A DNA stretch of 64,000 nt from an uncultured Bacteroidota bacterium (lineage in GTDB: Bacteria > Bacteroidota > Bacteroidia > Bacteroidales > UBA12481): positions 124,001 to 188,000 of the forward strand of contig CAINOB010000085.1 of assembly GCA_903851365.1 (NCBI GenBank), read 5' to 3'. The notes beneath the pieces are model-generated. The model made no database searches, was not told the DNA's origin, and saw nothing but the letters and a program-made list of their open reading frames with translations. Numbering within the stretch: position 1 is the stretch's first letter; every line of letters starts with the position of its first letter. Of this stretch, positions 51,126-59,167 are shown in pieces. A program made the position numbers and the translations under genes.

Positions 51126-52640
51126 ATGCCAATAATCAATTCTATAGTCTCCTGGTTCGTGACCAAACGAAAATATCAGATCGATTTTTTCAAACGGTAT
51201 CCGATAGAAGTTCAGAATGATACACTGACCAAACTGATCAGGCAAGGGCGGACCACCGATTTTGGAAGAGAACATGGTTTCCAGTCGATCGAAAGCTATC
51301 AGCAGTTTGCCTCACAGGTTCCCGTTCGCGATTACCCTGCTATCAAGCCTTATATCGACCGGGCCATGAGGGGAGAAACCGATGTGCTGTGGCCGGGCGA
51401 GGTTAAATGGTTTGCCAAGTCGTCGGGCACCACCGGCGATAAGAGCAAGTTTATCCCTGTTACGCGCGATAATATTGAGGAGTGCCATTTTCAAGGCGGC
51501 AAGGATACCCTCATCTTTTATTTCGATAATTATCCGGATAATGAATTGTTGTCCGGGAAAACATTGACCATCGGCGGTAGCCATCAGGTGTCGGATGTCA
51601 ATCCCGAAGCTTATTTCGGTGATGTATCCGCAGTATTGCTGCAGAACCTTCCCGCCTATGCCCATTGGATCAGGACCCCGGATTTATCAGTTGCCCTGAT
51701 GAATGAATGGGAAGAGAAACTTAGCAAAATGGCTGATATCACGATCAGCGAAAATGTTACCAGCCTGGCAGGTGTTCCATCCTGGACCCTGGTTTTATTA
51801 AAAAAGATATTGGAAAAAACCGGTAAAGCCACGATTGCGGAAGTCTGGCCAAATCTTGAGGTTTTTCTTCACGGGGGCGTAAGCTTCACTCCATACCGAA
51901 GCCAGTTTCAGGCTATTATCGGTTCCGACCGTGTAAAATATATGGAGACATACAATGCCTCGGAAGGATTTTTCGGTATCCAGGATGATCCCTCAAATCC
52001 GGATATGCTCCTGATGCTGGACTACGGAGTTTTTTATGAATTTATTCCAATCGATGAGCTCGACTCCCCGCATCCGCAAGCTGTAACCCTTGCCGATGCA
52101 GAGATTGGCCGGAATTATGCCATGGTGATTTCTACCACTGGCGGATTATGGAGATACCTGATTGGCGATACGATCATGTTTTCCTCACTCCAACCGGTAA
52201 AGTTCAGGATTACCGGCCGGACGAAACATTTTATCAATGCTTTCGGTGAAGAGCTCATCATCGACAATGCTGAATTCGCCCTCCGAAAGGCCTGCCTGAG
52301 TACCAATGCCGAAATCACCGACTATACCGCTGCCCCTGTATTTATGGCTGATGGGGAGAAAGCCAGACATCAGTGGCTGATTGAGTTCAGCCATCAGCCT
52401 GATAATCCCGATTTTTTCACTGAACTGCTCGATAACGCTCTTAAGTCGGCTAATTCAGATTACGAAGCTAAACGATACAAGAATCTTGCCCTTCACCCGC
52501 CAGAGGTCATTTCCCTGAAAGCCGGGACGTTTTATGAGTGGCTCAAAATGAAAGGTCGTCTGGGCGGCCAGCACAAGGTTCCACGATTATCCAATGACCG
52601 GAAAATTGTTGAAGAAATTCTGCAATTAATCAGCCAATGA
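51126..52640 (+). CDS. GH3 auxin-responsive-promoter family acyl-adenylating enzyme
   Basis: A 504-residue protein related to plant GH3 acyl acid-amido synthetases (ANL superfamily). Features are the P-loop-like FAKSSGTTGDKSKFIPVT, YNASEGFFGIQDD, GLWRYLIGDTIMF and FRITGRTKHFINAFGEELIID. Plant members conjugate carboxylic acids such as auxin to amino acids through an acyl-adenylate; the substrate of the Bacteroidota homologs is unknown. It overlaps the next gene by ATGA. Confidence 0.9.
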   Translation: MPIINSIVSWFVTKRKYQIDFFKRYPIEVQNDTLTKLIRQGRTTDFGREHGFQSIESYQQFASQVPVRDYPAIKPYIDRAMRGETDVLWPGEVKWFAKSSGTTGDKSKFIPVTRDNIEECHFQGGKDTLIFYFDNYPDNELLSGKTLTIGGSHQVSDVNPEAYFGDVSAVLLQNLPAYAHWIRTPDLSVALMNEWEEKLSKMADITISENVTSLAGVPSWTLVLLKKILEKTGKATIAEVWPNLEVFLHGGVSFTPYRSQFQAIIGSDRVKYMETYNASEGFFGIQDDPSNPDMLLMLDYGVFYEFIPIDELDSPHPQAVTLADAEIGRNYAMVISTTGGLWRYLIGDTIMFSSLQPVKFRITGRTKHFINAFGEELIIDNAEFALRKACLSTNAEITDYTAAPVFMADGEKARHQWLIEFSHQPDNPDFFTELLDNALKSANSDYEAKRYKNLALHPPEVISLKAGTFYEWLKMKGRLGGQHKVPRLSNDRKIVEEILQLISQ

Positions 52641-53455
52641 CACTATTTATCAGCCTATTATGCTTTATTTCAGGAGTTCATCTATCAGCAGGAGGAGCCG
52701 ATACGCTAAAGGTGTGGAACAGGGCTACCGATCGCATAGCAGCTGATCCGCTCGGGCAGTATTATATTGTCAGCGGGGGCTCGCTGGTGAAATATGATGT
52801 GAAAGGGGATTCTGTCTATTCATGGTCGGAACCGCAAACCGGTGCCATCACCTCAATTGATGCCAGTGACCCGATGCGGATACTGGTTTATCAGAAGGAT
52901 TTTAATCTGATTCGTTTTCTGAACAACCGTATGGCTCCTATCTCAGGTGTTGTCAGGCTTGATGATCTGGGGATCACTGTTCCGCTGGCTGTTGCTACCG
53001 CCAGGCAGGGAGGGTTCTGGATCATCGACGGCTCGACTTTCCGGCTCAGACAGATCGATATGAAAATGCAGACGCTGGTTGAATCGGCTCCATTAAACCT
53101 ACCATCAGGTTCAGGTACAAATGATTACCGACTTATCGAATCGGGCGACCAGGTGTTGCTTCTGATTCCGGGAAAGGAGATTCAGGTATTCGACCTGTTT
53201 GCCAATTTTATCAGGAGAATCCCGATTAAGGTTCCTTCATTCAATGCCTATGGCGATCGGATCCTGCTGGCATATCCAGATAAAATCACACTTTGGAAAG
53301 ATCCCGTTACAAACGAAACGGAGTTAATACAGAGCAGAGGAGGCGAGGAGCAGAGGAGGTTAGGTGGTGAGTTTGAAGAAGCCTGTTTATATCAGGATAA
53401 ACTATTGATTCGGACCCCCGGCAAGGTTATCCTGTTAAGGTTATCAAAAAATTAA
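52637..53455 (+). CDS. Secreted protein of unknown function, possible beta-propeller
   Basis: A 272-residue protein with a signal peptide (MTLFISLLCFISGVHLSAGG). Short repeated strands such as QYYIVSGGSLVKYDV, GGFWIIDGSTFRLRQID and QVLLLIPGKEIQVFDLFANFI suggest a partial beta-propeller. It is coupled to the GH3 gene by a 4-bp overlap and followed by a deoxynucleoside kinase. Residues near SRGGEEQRRLGGEFEE are coded by an octamer repeat that lies at 53332-53371. Confidence 0.6.
   Translation: MTLFISLLCFISGVHLSAGGADTLKVWNRATDRIAADPLGQYYIVSGGSLVKYDVKGDSVYSWSEPQTGAITSIDASDPMRILVYQKDFNLIRFLNNRMAPISGVVRLDDLGITVPLAVATARQGGFWIIDGSTFRLRQIDMKMQTLVESAPLNLPSGSGTNDYRLIESGDQVLLLIPGKEIQVFDLFANFIRRIPIKVPSFNAYGDRILLAYPDKITLWKDPVTNETELIQSRGGEEQRRLGGEFEEACLYQDKLLIRTPGKVILLRLSKN
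53332..53371. repeat. Octamer tandem repeat inside a coding sequence
   Basis: Five 8-bp units: GAGCAGAG, GAGGCGAG, GAGCAGAG, GAGGTTAG, GTGGTGAG, inside the secreted protein gene. They match the octamers after tsaB; GAGGTTAGGTGGT is identical at both loci. Confidence 0.65.
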
Positions 53456-53486
53456 TTTGCGGGGTATTGAAATTCAAAAAATATCG

Positions 53487-53494
53487 TACTTTCG
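53487..53494 (+). promoter_or_regulatory. Candidate -7 element of the deoxynucleoside kinase gene
   Basis: TACTTTCG is one base from TAnnTTTG, 28 bp before the ATG at 53523. It favours that start over the in-frame TTG at 53457. Confidence 0.3.
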
Positions 53495-53522
53495 AATCTA
53501 CCTAAATGCGAAAAAACAAACC

Positions 53523-54137
53523 ATGCACATTGCAATAGCGGGGAATATCGGATCGGGCAAAACTACTCTGACCCGCATACTTAGCAAACATTTCATGTGG
53601 GAACCGCATTATGAGGATGTCGATGATAATCCTTACCTGAACGATTTTTATGCAGATATGCAGCGTTGGTCGTTCAACCTTCAGATCTATTTCCTCAATT
53701 CCAGGTTTAACCAGATCCTTGAGATCCGAAAATCGGGCAAAACGGTCATTCAGGATCGTACGATTTATGAGGATGCCTATATTTTTGCCCCAAACCTCCA
53801 TTCGATGGGGTTGATGAGCACACGTGATTTTGAAAATTATTATACCCTTTTTAACCTGATGGTCTCCCTGGTTCAGCCACCCGACCTGATCATTTATCTG
53901 AGGGCCTCAGTGCCGACACTGGTGAACCAGATTCAGAAAAGAGGACGTAAATACGAGAATTCCATCCGCCTCGACTACCTCAAACGCCTGAACGAGCGCT
54001 ACGAAAGCTGGGTGGAAACTTATCACGACGGGAAAGTGCTGATCGTGGATGCCGACTCGATGGATTTTCTAGGCAATCCTGAGGATATCAGTACCGTGAT
54101 CGATAAAATTAATGCTCAATTACACGGGCTATTCTAA
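53523..54137 (+). CDS. Deoxynucleoside kinase (dNK family)
   Basis: A 204-residue kinase with P-loop GNIGSGKT (7-14), EPHYEDVDDNPYLNDFY, the DRS-type motif VIQDRTIYEDAYIF and the arginine-rich lid IQKRGRKYE. It phosphorylates deoxynucleosides (deoxyadenosine/deoxyguanosine kinase type) with ATP for salvage. Start at 53523 (MHIAIAGNIG) puts the P-loop at the expected position. Confidence 0.93.
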   Translation: MHIAIAGNIGSGKTTLTRILSKHFMWEPHYEDVDDNPYLNDFYADMQRWSFNLQIYFLNSRFNQILEIRKSGKTVIQDRTIYEDAYIFAPNLHSMGLMSTRDFENYYTLFNLMVSLVQPPDLIIYLRASVPTLVNQIQKRGRKYENSIRLDYLKRLNERYESWVETYHDGKVLIVDADSMDFLGNPEDISTVIDKINAQLHGLF

Positions 54138-54176
54138 AAATAGCTTACTCTTTCTCCTTGTCTTATTTTTTGCAAA

Positions 54177-54210
54177 AGGCTTGAATGCAATTCCATTCAG
54201 GCCTTTATCT
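54177..54210 (+). terminator. Hairpin terminator after the kinase gene
   Basis: AGGCTTGAATG (54177-54187) pairs with CATTCAGGCCT (54194-54204), with one G-U, followed by a T-rich stretch. Confidence 0.65.
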
Positions 54211-54231
54211 TTACCGGTAAAATGATACTAA

Positions 54232-54663
54232 ATGAAAAGATTGGTTTTATCGGGCATCATTCTATGCGTTGCCCTTTCGGGAAGATGCCAGTACAACAGG
54301 GAAGTAACCATTGAACCGATCCTTAAAACCGATACCACCTCTATCGGTCAAAAAATCGTTTATCCTGTCTATGCTGACGATGAGGTGACCATTATGAAAG
54401 TTACCATTCCGCCAGGGAAATCGACAGGCTGGCACAAACACGAATTCCCGGTTTTTGCTTATATCCTGAAAGGCAGCCTAACCGTGGAGATCGAGAATGG
54501 GAAACCCCTGCAGTTCGTCGAAAACAGCTCCTTTGCCGAGGTCATAAACGTCAATCATAACGGCACAAACAAAGGCATCGATGATGTTGTGCTGATAGCC
54601 TTTTACATGGGTGAAAAAGGGCGCAATCTATCCATCCATAAAGAGGATGGCACAAAAAAATGA
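54232..54663 (+). CDS. Secreted cupin domain protein
   Basis: A 143-residue protein: signal peptide to about residue 19 (SGRCQ), then one cupin barrel with the metal motif WHKHEFPVFAYILKGSLTVEIENG. The second-motif His lies in NVNHNG. The function of periplasmic single cupins of this type is not established. It overlaps the aminotransferase gene by ATGA (54660-54663). Confidence 0.85.
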   Translation: MKRLVLSGIILCVALSGRCQYNREVTIEPILKTDTTSIGQKIVYPVYADDEVTIMKVTIPPGKSTGWHKHEFPVFAYILKGSLTVEIENGKPLQFVENSSFAEVINVNHNGTNKGIDDVVLIAFYMGEKGRNLSIHKEDGTKK

Positions 54664-56570
54664 ATACAGTAAAAGCAGAAGTCACAGCCGGAAAATATTC
54701 CCCCCGGGAAGCATTTTCAGAGCTGGAGCGTTCAGTACATGCCGCTCTAGAAACCTATTCCAATGTTCAGAGGGGTAGCGGACATAACTCGATGGTGTCC
54801 ACCTATTTATACGAACAAGCCAGGGCGGTTGTTCTGGATTTCATGGGCCTTAACAAAAGGAAATATGTTGTAATCTTCTGCACCTCCATCAGGAAAACTG
54901 CTCTCAGTGAACAACTTAAACCGTCGAGTTATCGGAGCCTGTCAAGTGCTGACATAGGCCTCGCTTTGGGTGTTCATGCGCTGGCAGTTAAACGGAGGTC
55001 GTTATCCAAAGGCGTGCCTCTCGAATCCGGTGGGGGAACCACCAGGCTTGTATCCAAAGAATGGATAATTTGGGCTGATGCACCTGACCGGTTTGAAGCT
55101 GGAACTCCGGCTATCATCAACGTTATTGCGTTTGCCAGGGCGCTTCAACTGATACACCAATTCGGAAAGGATATCTTCCTGAACCCAGCTGATGAAAACA
55201 CGACTGCCAAGGATATACTTTATAAGGACGAACTGGAAAAATTCCAGGGGAAGGAAATGCTTGATGAGCTCAGGAAGACACTGATTGCTCATCGCGGCCA
55301 GGTTCCAACAATGAATGGGTCGAAACCATTTATCAATTTCGATAACAGTGCCAGCACCCGGACATTTACTCCGGTTTGGACAGCCTTTCTCCAGACTTTA
55401 CAGCAGACTCCCAAAGTTAAACTTGAGATTATCAATGAGGTCAAGTCCATTTGCGCTAAAACACTGGGCGCATCAGAGGATACTTATGATGTGATCTTTA
55501 CTTCCAACACGACGGAAGCCATCAACCTTGCAGCCAAGAGCTTGAGCAGGGAAAATGAACAGGGGATCGAGCCAGTTATACTTAATTCACTCCTCGAACA
55601 CTCCTCAAATGATTTACCCTGGCGAATGGTTCCCGGGTGCTCCCTGATCAGGTTATCGATAAACAAAGAGGGATTCCTCGACCTGAACGAAATGGAATCC
55701 CTGCTGAAAACCAATAATCAGGAGGAACAATTCGGAAACCATCGAATCAGGATGGTAGCCATCAGTGGCGCTTCCAATGTCCTTGGCATATGCAACAATA
55801 TCGGGGAAATAAGCAAGATCGTTCATCGTTATGGGGCCCGACTTCTGGTAGATGCAGCGCAGCTTGTCGCTCATCGAAAGGTAGACATGGATGATTGCGG
55901 GATTGATTTTCTCGCTTTCTCCGGGCATAAAGTTTATGCGCCGTTTGGTTGCGGAGTGCTTGTGTGCAGAAAGGGATTGCTGAATTTCAGCAGTACGGAA
56001 CTGGAAGAAATCTGTTTATCAGGCCAGGAAAATGCGGGAGGAATCGCTGCCCTGGGCAAAGCGCTCCTGCTTTTACAACGAATTGGCATGGACGTGATCC
56101 GGGAAGATGAACAGGCATTAACCAGGCAGGCATTGGTTGGACTGGCCAAAATACCAGGTCTCAGAATTTACGGCGTAACCAACCCTGACTCTCCCGGGTT
56201 TGCCAACAAAATTGGAGTTATCGTATTCAGGCTGGAGAATATGATGGCCGATCAGGTAGCCAAAAGACTGGCCGGACAGCACGGAATCGGAGTAAGATAT
56301 GGTTGCCATTGCGCCCACATCCTGATTAAGCACCTTCTCGGGGTTAGCCCTAAACTGGAGCGATTCCAGCGATTCATGCTTACCCTGATTCCGAAAATGC
56401 GGCTGCCCGGTCTCACCCGTATCAGTATGGGGCTTGAGAATACTGAACAGGATGTTTCCGTGCTGATTAACGCCATCAGTAATTTGAACAAAAGCAACGG
56501 GTCGAACGTTAAGAAGCAAATGAACGATTTTGTAGCGAATGCTGCTTTATCGGTTTATTCGAAACCTTGA
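54660..56570 (+). CDS. Tandem class-V aminotransferase / cysteine desulfurase-like protein with degenerate N-terminal copy
   Basis: A 636-residue protein. Residues about 215-615 form a complete class V fold: FINFDNSASTR, TSNTTEAINLA, LLEHSSNDLPW, LLVDAAQLVAHRKVDM, PLP lysine in FSGHKVYAPFGCG, and GVRYGCHCAH with the Cys region of SufS. Residues 1-195 look like a shrunken second copy: YSNVQRGSGHNSMVSTYLYEQARAVVLDFMG matches the N-terminus of SufS-like enzymes, and LESGGGTTRLVSKEWIIWADAPDRFEAGTPAIINVIAFARAL matches their small-domain segment. The PLP-lysine region between them is missing. The substrate is unknown; desulfurase activity is inferred from the fold. Confidence 0.8.
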   Translation: MNTVKAEVTAGKYSPREAFSELERSVHAALETYSNVQRGSGHNSMVSTYLYEQARAVVLDFMGLNKRKYVVIFCTSIRKTALSEQLKPSSYRSLSSADIGLALGVHALAVKRRSLSKGVPLESGGGTTRLVSKEWIIWADAPDRFEAGTPAIINVIAFARALQLIHQFGKDIFLNPADENTTAKDILYKDELEKFQGKEMLDELRKTLIAHRGQVPTMNGSKPFINFDNSASTRTFTPVWTAFLQTLQQTPKVKLEIINEVKSICAKTLGASEDTYDVIFTSNTTEAINLAAKSLSRENEQGIEPVILNSLLEHSSNDLPWRMVPGCSLIRLSINKEGFLDLNEMESLLKTNNQEEQFGNHRIRMVAISGASNVLGICNNIGEISKIVHRYGARLLVDAAQLVAHRKVDMDDCGIDFLAFSGHKVYAPFGCGVLVCRKGLLNFSSTELEEICLSGQENAGGIAALGKALLLLQRIGMDVIREDEQALTRQALVGLAKIPGLRIYGVTNPDSPGFANKIGVIVFRLENMMADQVAKRLAGQHGIGVRYGCHCAHILIKHLLGVSPKLERFQRFMLTLIPKMRLPGLTRISMGLENTEQDVSVLINAISNLNKSNGSNVKKQMNDFVANAALSVYSKP

Positions 56571-56574
56571 TAGT

Positions 56575-57291
56575 ATGAATACGATGACAACAGCTGAAAT
56601 TCTTCTGGAACTCGAAAAATTCGGGGACGCCCAAACAAAAAAAACCCTGATGAGGCATGGAGCGAGGGAACCACTTTTCGGAGTCAAAGTGGCTGATCTG
56701 AAAACCATTCTGAAAAAGACCAAAAAGAATCACGAATTATCTTTAGAACTCTATAAAACAGGTAACTCGGATGCCATGTATCTCGCTGGTCTGATGGCTG
56801 ACGAAAAAAAGATAACTGAAGCACAGCTGGAAGAATGGCTCGACCAGGCTTACTGGTTTTACTTAAATGAGTTTGCGGTACCCTGGGTTGCTTCGGAAAC
56901 CAGTTTTGGTTTCGACCTGGGACTGAAATGGATCAAGTCGGACCAGGAGCGAATTGCATCGGCTGGATGGACAACTTTAGCTTATTTTGCAAGAGTTAAT
57001 CAAGATAAAGATTTGGATATTAATAGATACAGTGAACTGCTGGATCAGGTTGCCAGGGAGATTCATACCTCTCAAAACAGGGTGCGACATACCATGAACG
57101 GCTTCGTGATTGCGATTGGCACTTTTATTAAAGACCTGACTGACAAGTCGCTCGAAATTGCAGATAAAATCGGAACGGTGACTGTCGATATGAAAGGGAC
57201 TGCCTGCAAGGTTCCTTCGGCAAAGGATTACATTAATAAAGCTGCAGCACAAGGTCTTATCGGCAAAAAGCGCACCGCCGCAAGATGCTAG
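56575..57291 (+). CDS. AlkD-like DNA alkylation repair protein
   Basis: A 238-residue HEAT-like all-alpha protein. LFGVKVADLKTILKKTKKNHELSLELYKTGNSDAMYLAGLMAD and YWFYLNEFAVPWVASETSFGFDLGLKWIKSDQERIASAGWTTLAYFA match the AlkD (DNA glycosylase/alkylation repair) family pattern. It starts 4 bp after the aminotransferase stop. The ATG at 56575 is used; the frame's earlier ATG at 56539 lies within the upstream gene. Confidence 0.87.
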   Translation: MNTMTTAEILLELEKFGDAQTKKTLMRHGAREPLFGVKVADLKTILKKTKKNHELSLELYKTGNSDAMYLAGLMADEKKITEAQLEEWLDQAYWFYLNEFAVPWVASETSFGFDLGLKWIKSDQERIASAGWTTLAYFARVNQDKDLDINRYSELLDQVAREIHTSQNRVRHTMNGFVIAIGTFIKDLTDKSLEIADKIGTVTVDMKGTACKVPSAKDYINKAAAQGLIGKKRTAARC

Positions 57292-57307
57292 GAATTACCC
57301 TTGTTCA

Positions 57308-58189
57308 TCAGCAACTTTTTATCCGTTTTAATTTATTGATTAATAAAGTCATCCAACTTAATTTCGGGGTAACGGCATCACCGGAAAAGCTTTCTCCTTT
57401 TCTTAAATATTTAGTAGTGAAAGTGTTGGAAGTAATGCCCCATTTCAGTAAAAAGGTCTTTCTTCCATCATTTCTTCTGATCCGGTTAGTTGATTTTGAG
57501 CCAAAGTGATAGACCAGACTATTCCCTTTCCCTTTAAACAATCTTACCCCTGCTTCAAAAAGTTTTCTTGAAAAATCGGGATCGGAATACATCCCCGGGC
57601 TGAATTCGATGCTTAATCCGCCAACTAAATCCCACAGATCAATATGCACCACATTGGGTGGCCATGTACTTCCGCTCCAATCCCTGATAGATAAACCAGA
57701 ATATTCCTTCAGCAATTGGTCTTCCTTAAAGTTCTGAATATCCCGACCATAATCTTTGACAATGACACATGAATTTCCCGTTTCTGTGGGTTCGATCAGG
57801 GTACTTGAAAGCATAAAATTTTTATGCCCTATGTTCTTTATTTCCTTTGATAATTCCAGGTCCCAGTTTGGCAGCACATACATATCGTCGTTGATATACA
57901 CGATATATTCCGATTTAATAAGAGATCGGGCAATATTCAACCCATAACAGATCCCTATGTTGAATCTGGAATGTACATAGTCTATTTCATTCAGACTTTC
58001 GATCCATTCCAGGGTCCCGTCGCTGCCTTCGTTTACAATTACGATAATCTGTAGTTTGAAGAATGAGTTTTTAAGAATGCTGTTTATGCAAACCTTTAGA
58101 AACCCAAGATTATTCCAGGTTGGAAGCAGCAAACAAAACTTGTAATCAGTTTGATTTGTTTTCTGAATCCTATTTATGTCTTCAATCAT
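57308..58189 (-). CDS. Family 2 glycosyltransferase
   Basis: A 293-residue GT-A enzyme: CLLLPTWNNLGFLKVCINSIL, VIVNEGSDGTLEWIES and YIVYINDDMYVLPNWDLEL (the DxD-type NDD metal site). The sugar and acceptor are unknown. It starts within the last 4 bp of the PfkB gene (ATGA overlap), forming the end of a rhamnosidase-kinase-glycosyltransferase operon. It appears slightly richer in A+T than its neighbours. Confidence 0.88.
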   Translation of the reverse strand: MIEDINRIQKTNQTDYKFCLLLPTWNNLGFLKVCINSILKNSFFKLQIIVIVNEGSDGTLEWIESLNEIDYVHSRFNIGICYGLNIARSLIKSEYIVYINDDMYVLPNWDLELSKEIKNIGHKNFMLSSTLIEPTETGNSCVIVKDYGRDIQNFKEDQLLKEYSGLSIRDWSGSTWPPNVVHIDLWDLVGGLSIEFSPGMYSDPDFSRKLFEAGVRLFKGKGNSLVYHFGSKSTNRIRRNDGRKTFLLKWGITSNTFTTKYLRKGESFSGDAVTPKLSWMTLLINKLKRIKSC

Positions 58190-59163
58190 ACTTTTGGCGT
58201 TTCCAGTGCCTTATGAATATGTTCCCAACCGTTCAATGAGATTTTTGGCCCTGTAACTTCAATCACTGCCGCAGCCAGTAAATTCCCAAGTTCGCCGCAT
58301 CTCCGGAGGGAGAATCCTTTGGTGTGTCCGTAAAGAAAACCTGCGGCAAAAAGGTCACCGGCACCGGTAGTATCGATGCAGTTGGCTTCGAGGCCCGGTA
58401 CATGAAGCTTCTCGTTTCCCGACATCACCCAGGCCCCATCCTTACCTGTTTTCACAATGGCAATCCTGCAGGTGGCAGCAAGTTCTTCTACTGCAGCTTC
58501 CGGCTCCTTGCCGGTAAAAGCATGGGCCTCCTCCTGATTCGCGAAGAGGATATCCACATACTCTGCTACTTCCGTTTTGAGAAATTCCAGATTATCCTCC
58601 ACCACATTATAGCTGGCCAGATCCAATGAAACCAAGCATCCTGCCTGCCGTGCAAAAGCAAGGGCCGAATTTATCAGGTCGTGATTCTGAACCAGGTAGC
58701 CCTCGATGTAGAAAACATCCCATCCGCCGAACATTTCATGCGTAAGAAAGTCTGGTCCAAGTTCAATGGCGGCACCAAGGTAGGTGCCGAAGGTCCGCTC
58801 GCCATCGGGGGTAACAAAAGCCATGGCGCGACCTGTCGGGCTTGCGCTACGGTAAAAAACCGGTTCTATGGCTTTGCTTTTCAGGTCGCTGATATAAAAA
58901 TTGCCCCAGGAATCTTCGCCTGCCGATCCGATAAAACCGGTTTTAATGCCCAGCTCCGCGAGTCCATGAATCGTATTTGCAGCCGAACCTCCGGAAATCA
59001 TTTTGCGCTCAAAACCTTCAATGCGGGACTCAATCTGACTGAGCCGGGTTTTATCTACCAGCTGCATGCTCCCTTTGGGAAGTCGCAATTCTTCCAGTAT
59101 CGATTCATTTTCAACACGTATCAGCACATCAACCAGGGCATTGCCCATTCCAAGAATTCTCAT
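58186..59163 (-). CDS. PfkB family carbohydrate/adenosine kinase
   Basis: A 325-residue kinase: MRILGMGNALVDVLIRVENE, RLPKGSMQLVDKTRL, GGSAANTIHGLAELGIKTGFIGSAGEDSWG and the anion-hole/catalytic motif DTTGAGDLFAAGFLYG with the catalytic Asp. The N-terminus matches the adenosine/ribokinase-like group common in Bacteroidota; a sugar substrate is also possible. The ATG at 59163 lies 4 bp after the rhamnosidase stop; the longer frame to 59253 is embedded in that gene. Confidence 0.88.
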   Translation of the reverse strand: MRILGMGNALVDVLIRVENESILEELRLPKGSMQLVDKTRLSQIESRIEGFERKMISGGSAANTIHGLAELGIKTGFIGSAGEDSWGNFYISDLKSKAIEPVFYRSASPTGRAMAFVTPDGERTFGTYLGAAIELGPDFLTHEMFGGWDVFYIEGYLVQNHDLINSALAFARQAGCLVSLDLASYNVVEDNLEFLKTEVAEYVDILFANQEEAHAFTGKEPEAAVEELAATCRIAIVKTGKDGAWVMSGNEKLHVPGLEANCIDTTGAGDLFAAGFLYGHTKGFSLRRCGELGNLLAAAVIEVTGPKISLNGWEHIHKALETPKV

Positions 59164-59167
59164 CAGA

